The notes under the pieces were generated by a model. The model had not been told where the DNA came from and did no database searches. It saw only the letters and a program-made list of their open reading frames with translations. Below are positions 1 through 7,049 of a DNA stretch of 33,511 nucleotides, one piece after another. This DNA comes from Candidatus Micrarchaeota archaeon CG10_big_fil_rev_8_21_14_0_10_45_29 (GTDB lineage: Archaea > Micrarchaeota > Micrarchaeia > Anstonellales > Anstonellaceae), in assembly GCA_002778455.1 (NCBI GenBank), contig PFCD01000001.1:120125-153635 (forward strand), in the 5' to 3' direction. How positions within the stretch are numbered: the first letter of the stretch is position 1; every line of letters begins with the position of its first letter. The position numbers were made by a program, and so were the translations under genes.

Positions 1-1207
1 TTGCAAACCTTCCCAATGCCGGGAATTCGGAGAATTTCTCAACAACCACAGGCCTTAATGGCTTTATTTTCAGGATTGCGATGTCCCCTGTCTTGATAAA
101 GTCAGGGTTTTTCTCCATTGTCTGCCCGGTCTTTGGGTCCTTTTTCTCAAGGATTTCAACAACCGTGCATGCAATCTGCGCTGTGTGCAAGTGAAACACC
201 GGAGTGTATCCCTTTGCAATCGCAGTGGGGTGGTCAAGCACAACAACTTGTGCCTTGAATTCCTCTGCAACTGTGGGGGGCACATCCGCAGGCCCGATTA
301 CATTGCCTCTTTGCACATCCTTTTTGTCAACACCTTTGATGTTAAAGCCCACGTTGTCGCCAGGAATTGCTTCCTTTAGCTCTTTGTGGTGCATTTCAAT
401 TTTCTTCACATCCGTCTTTACGCCGGAAGGCATAATGCAAATATTCATGCCAGGCTTTAGCACTCCAGACTCTACTCGCCCCACAGGCACGGTTCCATGC
501 CCTGTGATTGTGAATACGTCCTGGATAGGCATTCTCAAAGGCTTGTCCTTTGGCTTTGCCGGCACCGTAAATTTGTCAAAGCATTCCAAAAGGGTCGGCC
601 CCTTATACCACGGGCTTTTCTCGCTTCTTGATGCGATGTTTCCCCCTGTAAACGCAGAATATGGCACGTATGGAATCTCATCCACCTTGTAGCCTACATT
701 TTTTAGCAATCCCTTAAGCTCGGCAACTACTGTGTTGTAAGCATCCTCTTTCCACTCAACCGCGTCCATTTTGTTAATTCCAATCACGAACTGGCTGATT
801 CCAAGCACTTTTGCCAAGAATGCATGCTCTTTTGTCTGCGCCTGCACTCCGTCCTTTGCAGAGCACACGATAACTGCGGCGTCCGCCTGGGACGCGCCTG
901 TAATCATGTTTTTCACAAAATCCCTGTGCCCCGGCGCGTCAATTATTGTAAAGTCATATTTGGCTGTGTTGAATTCCTTGTGTGACAAGTCAATTGTTAC
1001 TCCCCTCTCACGCTCCTCTTTGAGGGTGTCCATAGTGAATGCGAATTCAAATGTTGCTTTTCCAACTTTTTCTGCCTCCTCTTTTAGTTTTCGCAGCTGC
1101 TGCTCGCTGAGCGCGCCTGTCTCATACAGAATGCGCCCTACTGTGGTTGACTTTCCATGGTCAACATGCCCGATAAAAATCAGGTTCAAATGTTCTTTGC
1201 TTGCCAT
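1..1207 (-). CDS. tuf: Translation elongation factor 1-alpha (aEF1A), 3' end cut by window edge
   Basis: GTP-dependent factor that delivers aminoacyl-tRNA to the ribosome. About 402 residues are visible on the minus strand, starting [21 protein letters not shown] (P-loop, residues 13-21), then DAPGH, NKMD and the two beta-barrel domains. The last visible residues read FPALGRFA, so only the final ~25-30 residues of a normal archaeal EF1A lie outside the window. The ATG at 1207 is preceded by GAGGTG about 7 nt upstream, a good Shine-Dalgarno. A TATA-like TTTATAAAT at 1311-1319 would give a leader of roughly 80 nt. All G-domain motifs are present and there is no sign of damage. Identification is secure; the symbol follows common archaeal usage. 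Confidence 0.97.
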   Translation of the reverse strand, partial: MASKEHLNLIFIGHVDHGKSTTVGRILYETGALSEQQLRKLKEEAEKVGKATFEFAFTMDTLKEERERGVTIDLSHKEFNTAKYDFTIIDAPGHRDFVKNMITGASQADAAVIVCSAKDGVQAQTKEHAFLAKVLGISQFVIGINKMDAVEWKEDAYNTVVAELKGLLKNVGYKVDEIPYVPYSAFTGGNIASRSEKSPWYKGPTLLECFDKFTVPAKPKDKPLRMPIQDVFTITGHGTVPVGRVESGVLKPGMNICIMPSGVKTDVKKIEMHHKELKEAIPGDNVGFNIKGVDKKDVQRGNVIGPADVPPTVAEEFKAQVVVLDHPTAIAKGYTPVFHLHTAQIACTVVEILEKKDPKTGQTMEKNPDFIKTGDIAILKIKPLRPVVVEKFSEFPALGRFA

Positions 1208-1310
1208 TTTATTGCACCTCTCAACTTTTTAAAAAATATTTTTAGCTTACCCAATAACGCATTTTGCGCACTTCAGATTAAGCCGAAGTAAAATAGTTTG
1301 GGCTGTTCTT

Positions 1311-1320
1311 ATTTATAAAC
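1311..1320 (-). promoter_or_regulatory. Putative TATA box for the EF-1A gene
   Basis: Minus strand GTTTATAAAT in a locally AT-rich patch upstream of the EF1A start. Expected transcription start about 25 bp downstream gives a leader of roughly 80 nt that includes the GAGGTG ribosome site. Inferred from position only. Confidence 0.45.
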
Positions 1321-1435
1321 ATATTGTCCCCGCAACTTTTCCGGCTTTTCTTATTTTACCCTGATTTTTCTGCACCTCATTATTCTCCTCTTTTTGCGCC
1401 TCTCCCGAACCATCAGAATTATTTTTTCTTCTTTT

Positions 1436-1473
1436 TGCCGTCCGCTTATTCTTACGAATAAGTCCGGCAAAAA
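1436..1473. repeat. Inverted repeat (hairpin) in the gap between EF-1A and the next gene
   Basis: CTTATTC/GAATAAG stem enclosed by an outer TTGCCG/CGGCAA stem. It lies just 3' of the minus-strand gene at 1477-1938 and could help end its transcript, but no clean U-tract follows on that strand. The rest of 1208-1476 is T-rich on the plus strand and holds no recognisable gene. Confidence 0.5.
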
Positions 1474-1476
1474 AAT

Positions 1477-1938
1477 TCATTTCTTCTTTTTTTTGCCGTA
1501 ATTCCCCCTAGGCTTTGCAACTTTTAAATTCGGATAAACCTTTTGCAATATTTCGGGCGTGGGGTATGCGAAATACCCTACCTTCTCAATAACGCATCTT
1601 ACAAAGCAAAATTCTGCAACAGGATACTGCTCCGGCGCTTTGCATGCGGGGAGAAGCTGCTCCTTTAATTTCGGGCCTTTAATTTTTGCAAAAATTTCCG
1701 ACAATGATATCATATTTTTCCTTGCGCCCGCGCAATACTCTGCTGCAACTTCCTCAACTTTCTCCACATCCACCCCTGCGTATTCAAAAGAGCGCCCGTT
1801 AATTGTCTTTTGTATCTGCGAGAGAATTAATGAAACATCCTCATTTTTTACATGCTGGTCTACGAGAAGTTTTTTTACAGACACCCATTCCTTGTTTTTT
1901 GCGATAAACACTATTTGGTCCAATTCCATGTCAAACAT
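1477..1938 (-). CDS. Conserved-looking hypothetical protein with lysine tail
   Basis: 153 residues starting MFDMELDQIVFIAK. I do not recognise the family. It is predicted soluble and mostly helical, with scattered cysteines (AEYCAG, LPACKA, EFCFVRCV) and a basic C-terminal tail GNYGKKKKK, which suggests contact with nucleic acid or the ribosome. An in-frame GTG at 1947 exists, but its bases form the Shine-Dalgarno AAGGTGG of the ATG at 1938, so the ATG is preferred. A TATA-like element at 2006-2018 lies about 75 bp upstream. The gene sits in a minus-strand run after two other small genes and before EF1A. Alternative: an uncharacterised ribosome-associated factor. Function unknown. Confidence 0.75.
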   Translation of the reverse strand: MFDMELDQIVFIAKNKEWVSVKKLLVDQHVKNEDVSLILSQIQKTINGRSFEYAGVDVEKVEEVAAEYCAGARKNMISLSEIFAKIKGPKLKEQLLPACKAPEQYPVAEFCFVRCVIEKVGYFAYPTPEILQKVYPNLKVAKPRGNYGKKKKK

Positions 1939-2005
1939 AAATTCCACCTTTCCTTTTGCAATTTTTTTGCTTAAAGTTTCCCCTCTCTTTGTGTTTATTA
2001 TTTTG

Positions 2006-2018
2006 CTTATATAAATAG
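2006..2018 (-). promoter_or_regulatory. Putative TATA box for the 1477-1938 gene
   Basis: Minus strand CTATTTATATAAG, immediately downstream of the stop codon of the 2023-2301 gene. It would give a leader of about 45 nt carrying the AAGGTGG ribosome site. Confidence 0.5.
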
Positions 2019-2022
2019 GTTG

Positions 2023-2301
2023 CTATTGCAATTTTATTTTCATGGCGCAAAAATAAATTTCCGCCTTGTTTCTTTTTTTGCCTACCATGCTAAAGAGCGC
2101 AAACCCCTCATTCTTCTCAAAGTCGCTGTATTCTCCCACTTCATAATTATCTTTTATGCTTTGCGAAATTTCAATTTTTTGCGCATACTTCTCCTTAGCA
2201 AGCCGCTCGCACTCTGCCAGCGCATCCTCTTTTTTCAAATAAGCCCAAAGCGGGGTTATTATGTTAAACTCCTTTTCTATCACAAGATAAATTTCCTGCA
2301 T
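2023..2301 (-). CDS. Small hypothetical protein, 92 residues
   Basis: Begins MQEIYLVIEKEFNIITPLW and is soluble, with a central helical charged stretch (KKEDALAECERLAKEKYAQK) and alternating predicted strands, ending AMKIKLQ. I do not recognise the family; the size and pattern resemble small single-domain alpha/beta proteins of phages and archaea. The ATG at 2301 is chosen over an in-frame TTG three codons upstream. The 24 bp covering the start codon and first codons (2293-2316) are identical to those at the start of the neighbouring permease gene (3067-3090), which is unusual. No strong Shine-Dalgarno is seen. Function unknown. Confidence 0.65.
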   Translation of the reverse strand: MQEIYLVIEKEFNIITPLWAYLKKEDALAECERLAKEKYAQKIEISQSIKDNYEVGEYSDFEKNEGFALFSMVGKKRNKAEIYFCAMKIKLQ

Positions 2302-2340
2302 ATATAACAACTCTTTATTTTATGTTTGATTTTTTCCCCG

Positions 2341-3075
2341 CTAACCCATTATGTCAACAATTACTTTTATTACCATCACAAGCGCTACCGAGACCATCGC
2401 TTTTCTGATAAACTCATTTCCGTGCTTTACTGCCAAATGCGAGCCAATCCACGCCCCGATAAAGCTTGAAACAAACATTGTCGCCAGTGCAAATGCCGAG
2501 ACGGTTGACGCCCCAATAAGAATCGCGGAGGAAACCAGCGTTTCCGGAATTGCGGCGGCAATGTCTGTGCTTCTTGCCTGCAAAAATGTTTTATTGAAAA
2601 AATACACAAGAACCAAAACCGCAAAAGTCGCCCCTGCCATCGCAAGCGCCCCGCTCCATACTCCCACAATAAGCATCAAGCCAAGCCCAATCCAGCTGAG
2701 CCTGTTTCCCTGCGCCGCTTTTGGCTTGGCTTTTCGGAGAAGGAAAAATATTCCCACCCCAATCCCTGCGATAATAACATACCTTAGGGTTTCCTCCGGG
2801 AGCCGTATCACCGCGCTTGCGCCAATAAACGAGCCAATTGCCATGGGAACCGCAATTATTGCGGCAAGCCGCCAGTCAATTCCTTTTGAGGCATGGTATT
2901 TTCTCAATGCCCCGAAAACAGTGCCCACATCAGACACCCTGTTCAGGGCAAGCACGTTAACCGGCGGAAGCCCGAAGGCAAGCATTATGGGAATCCCAAA
3001 GACGCCAGCGCCTCCGGAAATCGAGGTAACAATGCCCATTGCAAGCCCCAATATAAAAATCAAAACTTCCTGCAT
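2341..3075 (-). CDS. TauE/SafE (TSUP) family membrane permease
   Basis: 244-residue polytopic protein with about eight hydrophobic segments. It has the family's glycine-rich first half, LGLAMGIVTSISGGAGVF followed by GIPIMLAFGLPP, and the second-repeat equivalent VGVWSGALAMAGATFAVLVL. Members export or take up small organosulfur or organic anions across the cytoplasmic membrane; the substrate cannot be read from sequence. Length is normal for the family (240-270). The ATG at 3075 fits the usual N terminus (one hydrophobic helix straight after MQE); a TTG three codons upstream is less likely. Its 5' end shares a 24-bp perfect repeat with the downstream gene, and its upstream side abuts the tRNA-Leu flanking element. 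Confidence 0.88.
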   Translation of the reverse strand: MQEVLIFILGLAMGIVTSISGGAGVFGIPIMLAFGLPPVNVLALNRVSDVGTVFGALRKYHASKGIDWRLAAIIAVPMAIGSFIGASAVIRLPEETLRYVIIAGIGVGIFFLLRKAKPKAAQGNRLSWIGLGLMLIVGVWSGALAMAGATFAVLVLVYFFNKTFLQARSTDIAAAIPETLVSSAILIGASTVSAFALATMFVSSFIGAWIGSHLAVKHGNEFIRKAMVSVALVMVIKVIVDIMG

Positions 3076-3090
3076 ATATAACAACTCTTT

Positions 3091-3184
3091 TTATGCAGGG
3101 GGAGGGTGCAGCCATTGCTTCGCAATGTCGCAGCTCAAACTTCTTCGAAGTTTGACCATTTGAACCCTTGCATTATGCAGGGGG
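3091..3184 (-). repeat. Two-hairpin element bounded by copies of the tRNA-Leu 3' end
   Basis: A 12-bp perfect direct repeat, TTATGCAGGGGG, occurs at 3091-3102 and 3173-3184. The second copy is the tRNA-Leu acceptor 3' end. Between them lie two perfect hairpins: CATTGC-TTC-GCAATG (3113-3127) and a 9-bp stem TCAAACTTC/GAAGTTTGA (3135-3155). Period 82 bp. The element is located 3' of the tRNA and ends at the 5' side of the permease gene. The same architecture occurs at tRNA-Asp and tRNA-Ser. Confidence 0.75.
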
Positions 3185-3261
3185 TGAGATTTGAACTCAC
3201 GAACTCGCTAGGAGACAGGGTCCTAAGCCCTGCGCATTTGACCAGACTTTGCTACCCCTGC
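3176..3261 (-). tRNA. tRNA-Leu (anticodon UAG)
   Basis: Minus strand. Acceptor GCAGGGG pairs with CCCCTGC, discriminator A. Anticodon stem CAGGG/CCCTG holds the loop CTTAGGA (anticodon TAG). The T-arm is GTGAG-TTCAAAT-CTCAC. The long variable arm is typical of class II tRNA-Leu. No encoded CCA and no intron. Confidence 0.96.
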
Positions 3262-3294
3262 AAAAAGTTTATTGCCTCATGAGGTAAAAAACCT

Positions 3295-3324
3295 TTGCAA
3301 AAGAAAAACCCCTTCTTTTTGCAA
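3295..3324. repeat. Imperfect inverted repeat between divergent tRNA-Leu and the coiled-coil gene
   Basis: TTGCAAAAGAA pairs with TTCTTTTTGCAA with a one-base bulge. It lies between two divergent units, so it is not an obvious terminator. No gene is visible in 3262-3388. Confidence 0.4.
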
Positions 3325-3358
3325 TAAAATATGTATGTGTTAGCATGAATAACAATAT

Positions 3359-3367
3359 GTTTTTATA
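3359..3367 (+). promoter_or_regulatory. TATA box for the 3389-4189 gene (leaderless)
   Basis: GTTTTTATA centred about 26 bp before the ATG at 3389, the spacing expected when transcription starts at the start codon. Confidence 0.55.
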
Positions 3368-3388
3368 CCCGCATTGCCAAATACATGC

Positions 3389-4189
3389 ATGCAAAAACAG
3401 ACAAACAAGGCGCGCTCAGTGCAGGTTTCCATACTAAGGGCAGACGGAAAGGCCTCTCTAATACTGAGGCGGGGCGAGTTAGTAAAATACCGCAAATTTG
3501 CGGGAAGCAAAAACCGGATTATACAAGGCACTGAGGAGGAAAAACTCAAAGCAGGCCTGCATTTTGCAAAAGCCGACCTTGAGCGCATGAGCGCAATCAG
3601 GGAAAAAGAGAGGCACAAGTTGGGCAAATCCCATTTCAGCCAAACCCGCCCTCTTCTTGAAGAATACTGCAAGTCAATATCTGAAAACTGCAAGAAAATG
3701 CAAAATACCCTCGAGCAGGTAAAAAAATCAAAAGTATTTGAAGAAAAATTCAAAACAGGGATGATGCACATGCACCAATTCTCTTCCATGGGCTTTTTGC
3801 ATTCCCTCTGGATATTCAACGCCCAAAACGCAGTCTCCCTCCTTGAAGAAACTGATTTTTCGGGAGAAAAGGGGGGAAAGAACCTGCAGTCCCTGGACGG
3901 GCTTGAAAAAAAGCTTTTCGGATTAATCGGCGAATCAAGAAAAATTTCTGAAAAAATTTCTTTTGGACAGGGCTTGGATCTTTATTTCTCATCCGACTTC
4001 CGGCTAAAGCAGTCCTTTTCCCAAAACCTTTCAATTGCCCTCAGATGTGCCTCCTCGCATCTGCAGCAAAAAGAAACAGAGGGGAAATTCTATGCATCCA
4101 AGCTGGCGGGAGCCGATCGGGCAATAAGATGGCTTGAGGCGGCAAAAAAATTAATAGAAAAAAGATTAACCCAGATTGAGGAAAAGTAA
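3389..4189 (+). CDS. Coiled-coil hypothetical protein, 266 residues
   Basis: Starts MQKQTNKARSVQVSILRADG. The N-terminal ~45 residues look like a small beta-rich domain (VQVSILRADGKASLILRRGE). The rest is highly charged helix, with coiled-coil-like stretches around residues 50-130 (EEEKLKAGLHFAKADLERM, CKKMQNTLEQVKKSK) and 210-266. No membrane segment, no catalytic motif that I recognise. The ATG at 3389 is selected because a TATA box lies 26 bp upstream, giving a leaderless message; a TTG 15 nt earlier is in frame but less likely. Tail-to-tail with L40e (14 bp apart). Possibly a structural or nucleoid-associated protein; function unknown. Confidence 0.72.
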   Translation: MQKQTNKARSVQVSILRADGKASLILRRGELVKYRKFAGSKNRIIQGTEEEKLKAGLHFAKADLERMSAIREKERHKLGKSHFSQTRPLLEEYCKSISENCKKMQNTLEQVKKSKVFEEKFKTGMMHMHQFSSMGFLHSLWIFNAQNAVSLLEETDFSGEKGGKNLQSLDGLEKKLFGLIGESRKISEKISFGQGLDLYFSSDFRLKQSFSQNLSIALRCASSHLQQKETEGKFYASKLAGADRAIRWLEAAKKLIEKRLTQIEEK

Positions 4190-4202
4190 AAATAAAAAGA
4201 AA

Positions 4203-4355
4203 CTACTTCTTGGCGCGAATGTCCTTTCTCTTCGGCCTGAACGACTTGTAGCCGCATTTTCTGCAGTGCTTGGCTCCCTTCTTGTTGCGCGCTTTGCACT
4301 TCTTGCAAATCACTATCAATGATATTATTGCGTCGGCTTCTGCGAATTTTCCCAT
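4203..4355 (-). CDS. rpl40e: 50S ribosomal protein L40e
   Basis: 50 residues, MGKFAEADAIISLIVICKKC then KARNKKGAKHCRKCGYKSF and RPKRKDIRAKK. It is a zinc-binding protein of the large subunit. The two CxxC pairs (C17/C20 and C31/C34) and the closing RPK-rich tail match archaeal L40e, as does the length. The ATG at 4355 is preceded by AAGGTG at about 7 nt. The TATA region 4411-4424 lies about 60 bp upstream and is shared with the divergent tRNA-Thr. The ordinary family signature IC.+C.ARN is recognisable, with KK in place of the usual M/R residue. Confidence 0.93.
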   Translation of the reverse strand: MGKFAEADAIISLIVICKKCKARNKKGAKHCRKCGYKSFRPKRKDIRAKK

Positions 4356-4410
4356 TTAATTGCACCTTACACTAATGTTAGTTTTACTGAAAACTAGTTT
4401 GAATGCCCAC

Positions 4411-4424
4411 CTATATAAATATAG
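4411..4424. promoter_or_regulatory. Near-palindromic TATA box between L40e and tRNA-Thr
   Basis: CTATATAAATATAG reads as a TATA box on both strands. On the plus strand it is about 35 bp before tRNA-Thr. On the minus strand it would give L40e a leader of about 36 nt with its Shine-Dalgarno. Shared use is inferred from position. Confidence 0.55.
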
Positions 4425-4451
4425 TGCCTGCAAAAACTATTTTGCATAAAT

Positions 4452-4523
4452 GCCCCTGTAGCTCAGCGGTAGAGCGTTCGCCTTGTAAGCGAAAGGTCAC
4501 GAGTTCAATCCTCGTCGGGGGCT
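4452..4523 (+). tRNA. tRNA-Thr (anticodon UGU)
   Basis: GCCCCTG acceptor pairs with CGGGGGC. D-arm GCTCAGCGGTAGAGC, anticodon stem TTCGC/GCGAA with loop CTTGTAA (TGT), T-arm ACGAG-TTCAATC-CTCGT, discriminator T. No intron, no CCA, and no hairpin element behind it, unlike several other tRNAs here. Confidence 0.96.
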
Positions 4524-4618
4524 TAGATGCCTGTTCCAGATTATCAACAGGGAATAAACCATAATCCATACTACGACATTTATTAACATTTATTTCCATA
4601 ATATAAATTGTGATTAAA

Positions 4619-5167
4619 ATGGCAGATGCAACACAAATGAAAAAAGAGATTAAAGTTATCCCTCAAAATGATTTGGGGAAAAAAATCAACTCTTTAGCTT
4701 TTTACTCAAGGCAATTTGAAAAAGATTTTCCAAAAATTTTCAATTTGGGTTATCATGAATTTAGGGCAACACTTTCGGATGCAAAGCAGGATGGGCAACG
4801 TCTCAAATTCCTGCAAAACATTGACAGTATGCAATCAGAAATCACAAAGCTGCTTGAAACAGGCATCCCCGCAAACCCGCAGGCAAAGGGCATGCAATAT
4901 TCTGTAGGAATAAACCGCCACATAGGGGATGCTTTTTACAACTCAGTAATTCCTGGAGCCAACATCGTGGTCATGGTAAATTTGGCGGAAAATATTGCCA
5001 GCGTAATCCAATTCCCCGATAATTCAAAAAGAAACTATCTTATTGAAAACATGCACTATGCCCTTGGAGAATTGATGGCAGACATCGAAACCTACCCTGA
5101 GAAGTTTGTAACAGATGCTCAAAGCAAAATGCTGCCAAAGACGGTACCCCGAGCGGCAGGAGTTTGA
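4619..5167 (+). CDS. Hypothetical protein, 182 residues
   Basis: Starts MADATQMKKEIKVIPQNDL. Soluble, with a helical N-terminal half (KKINSLAFYSRQFEKDFPKIF), then a mixed region (SVGINRHIGDAFYNSVIPGA, NIVVMVNLAENIASVIQFPD). No signal peptide, membrane helix or known catalytic motif. I do not recognise the family. The ATG at 4619 is preferred over the in-frame GTG at 4610 because GTGAT just upstream of the ATG can serve as the ribosome site. Composition is more AT-rich than the operon at 8.3-13 kb. It stands alone between tRNA-Thr and the Cys-repeat lipoprotein. Confidence 0.68.
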   Translation: MADATQMKKEIKVIPQNDLGKKINSLAFYSRQFEKDFPKIFNLGYHEFRATLSDAKQDGQRLKFLQNIDSMQSEITKLLETGIPANPQAKGMQYSVGINRHIGDAFYNSVIPGANIVVMVNLAENIASVIQFPDNSKRNYLIENMHYALGELMADIETYPEKFVTDAQSKMLPKTVPRAAGV

Positions 5168-5253
5168 GCCGAAAAATAATCAAATCCTGCCCGTTGTTAA
5201 GCCGTTAGCGCAATCCTTTTAAATTCCTTCTCAGTTTCCTTATCGGTAATAAA

Positions 5254-6426
5254 ATGCGCCGCATCCTGCTAATCCTATTAATAACCGCATCGCTTGCATT
5301 ATTCGGATGCATAGACAACACCCCAAAAACAGGGGGCAAAATACTTATTCCTGAACCGGAAGAAAAAGACAACACAACTCTGATGCCACTGCTTCCGGAG
5401 CCATGCACAGGATATGAAAACATCTTAAAAGCCGACGAGTGCTACCTTAATTTGGCGGCAGCAAGCCAAAATTTCTCAATATGCGATAAAATATACTCAA
5501 TTTCCACAAGAGATGATTGCCTTATTCCTTTCAGCAAAACAGACGCGTCATTATGCGGGCAGCTCTCCTCCCCTTCAAAGAAAAACGACTGCTATGAAAT
5601 TGCCGCCCTTACGCTTAACAGCACCGACTATTGCGTAAAAATATCAGATTCCAAGAGAAAGCAAAGCTGCCTTGAGAGCATCTCCCCTCCCTGCTCATTT
5701 GAGCCAAGCGAGGCAGATACCAACCTCTGCCTTGCAAACCTTAACAACGACTCCTCATTTTGCAGAAGCAATGAATGTGTTTTTGACATGGCAGTAAAAA
5801 ATTCCAATTTGGGCGCCTGCGAGCAAATCCCCCAAAACGAGAGGGCACTATACCTTGCATGCAAGGCATTGGTAGCAAACGACACAGGCATCTGCGAGCA
5901 ATTCAACCTCTCAATAGTTGCGGATTACTGCTACCAGATAGCCGCATACAAGGCAAACAACTCCGACTGGTGCTCTTTGGCAGAAGATGGCTCCCCATAC
6001 GCAAACTCATGCTATGCGCATTTTGCATATTTGCAGGGCTCGCCATTTCTTTGCAGGTATGCCTCTCCCGAAGTGGAGCGGGACAATTGCTATATGAATT
6101 ACTCAATTTCCACAGGCAACTACTCCGAATGCAAGAGAGTAATAAACAGCCTTCTTCGCAGCCAGTGCTATTTTGAAGTTGCATTTGACAACGGAGATTT
6201 GCGCTCATGCAACGCGCTTACCAGCGCGCGCACAAACTGCTACAACCTTGTGATAACCGGCACAGTGCCTATAAAAAGCATAGAATCCTGCCACGAGGTA
6301 ATGGACGTGCAGCCATGGCAATACAGGTGCTATATGCGCTTTGCCTCCGAGCAAAACAACCGCTCAATCTGCGACTTCATAACGGATGCAAAATACCGCG
6401 ATGACTGCAACTTCAAATTCTCCTAG
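5254..6426 (+). CDS. Lipoprotein with tandem Cys-pair repeats
   Basis: 390 residues. Signal peptide MRRILLILLITASLALFGC, with a lipobox ending at C19, so it is probably lipid-anchored outside the membrane. After a short Pro/Glu linker (to ~residue 48) the whole protein is an array of roughly ten units of 25-35 residues of the pattern C-x2-I/L-x(5-8)-R/K-x-x-C-Y-x3-A, each with two cysteines (for example SICDKIYSISTRDDC, DYCVKISDSKRKQSC, SICDFITDAKYRDDC). The spacing implies one disulfide per helical hairpin, as in Sel1/TPR-like solenoids, but I cannot name the family. Many N-x-S/T sites suggest glycosylation. ATG at 5254; a TTTTAAA box lies about 34 bp upstream. Likely a surface binding or scaffold protein. 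Confidence 0.82.
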   Translation: MRRILLILLITASLALFGCIDNTPKTGGKILIPEPEEKDNTTLMPLLPEPCTGYENILKADECYLNLAAASQNFSICDKIYSISTRDDCLIPFSKTDASLCGQLSSPSKKNDCYEIAALTLNSTDYCVKISDSKRKQSCLESISPPCSFEPSEADTNLCLANLNNDSSFCRSNECVFDMAVKNSNLGACEQIPQNERALYLACKALVANDTGICEQFNLSIVADYCYQIAAYKANNSDWCSLAEDGSPYANSCYAHFAYLQGSPFLCRYASPEVERDNCYMNYSISTGNYSECKRVINSLLRSQCYFEVAFDNGDLRSCNALTSARTNCYNLVITGTVPIKSIESCHEVMDVQPWQYRCYMRFASEQNNRSICDFITDAKYRDDCNFKFS

Positions 6427-6615
6427 CCGCCTTTTTTATAGCTGTCTGCTTTTCAGCCGCCGAAAAAATGCAGGCTTGCCAAAAAACGTTTTAGCACTAG
6501 TTTTTTCAGGTGAAAATATAATGTGTTTATAAATATTCTCATCATATTTTTTCTTAGCGACCAAAAATAAGAAAATTTTTCCAACGCTTGGCGGCGCGGG
6601 AAAAAAGTTGGGGGG

Positions 6616-6996
6616 ATGGGCATGAACAGGTTTGGTGAATTGGAACAAGTGCGGGTACCTGAGGTCATAGAAAACTATAGGCCTTCTTTTGAAAAAGTAA
6701 GCTCACCCTTAGCAGAGCAAAAGCTTGCGCAGCAGGTGCAAAAACCAGCATCCGAGCGCTTTAGCCAGATATTATATGAATTTCGCTCGGCGCGCCGCGA
6801 GCTTGAGGAGAGCATAGAACGCCTTGAGAGGCTTGCGCGCATAGGCATGATGGTAAACAAATTAAAGGCAAAGAATCAGGCGCGCCCCGGTGATGATTCC
6901 GGCTCCGGCAATTCAGGCTCGGATGATGATTCGGGCAAAGGGGGAGAGAAAACAATTATCTCCTCTTCCACAAAAAGAAAAAATAAGAAAGAATAA
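6616..6996 (+). CDS. Small coiled-coil protein with disordered acidic/Lys tail
   Basis: 126 residues. The N-terminal half is helical (SPLAEQKLAQQVQKPASERF, EFRSARRELEESIERLERLA). Residues ~88-126 are low complexity (DDSGSGNSGSDDDSGKGG, then a basic STKRKNKKE end). No known family. The start could be ATG 6616 or ATG 6622: a G-run (GTTGGGGGG) precedes the first. A TTTATAAATA element at 6524-6533 would give a leader of ~60 nt. A hairpin with a T-rich tail follows the stop (7003-7032). The rest of 6427-6615 shows no gene. Confidence 0.62.
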   Translation: MGMNRFGELEQVRVPEVIENYRPSFEKVSSPLAEQKLAQQVQKPASERFSQILYEFRSARRELEESIERLERLARIGMMVNKLKAKNQARPGDDSGSGNSGSDDDSGKGGEKTIISSSTKRKNKKE

Positions 6997-7002
6997 AAAA
7001 TT

Positions 7003-7032
7003 CGGGGCATTTTTGCCCCGCATTCTCTTTTT
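7003..7032 (+). terminator. Hairpin plus T-rich tail between convergent genes
   Basis: CGGGGCA/TGCCCCG stem at 7003-7020 followed by TTCTCTTTTTAG. It lies between the convergent genes ending at 6996 and 7050. It looks like an intrinsic-type terminator for the plus-strand gene. Confidence 0.6.
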
Positions 7033-7049
7033 AGTTTTATGCTGTTTTT

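Noticed and set aside
204-1232. Long plus-strand open frames opposite EF-1A
   Set aside because: They are the antisense of the EF1A gene, whose protein is unmistakable, and give no recognisable product.
2351-3163. 270-codon plus-strand frame
   Set aside because: Antisense to the TauE/SafE permease; its hydrophobic pattern is a shadow of the real gene.
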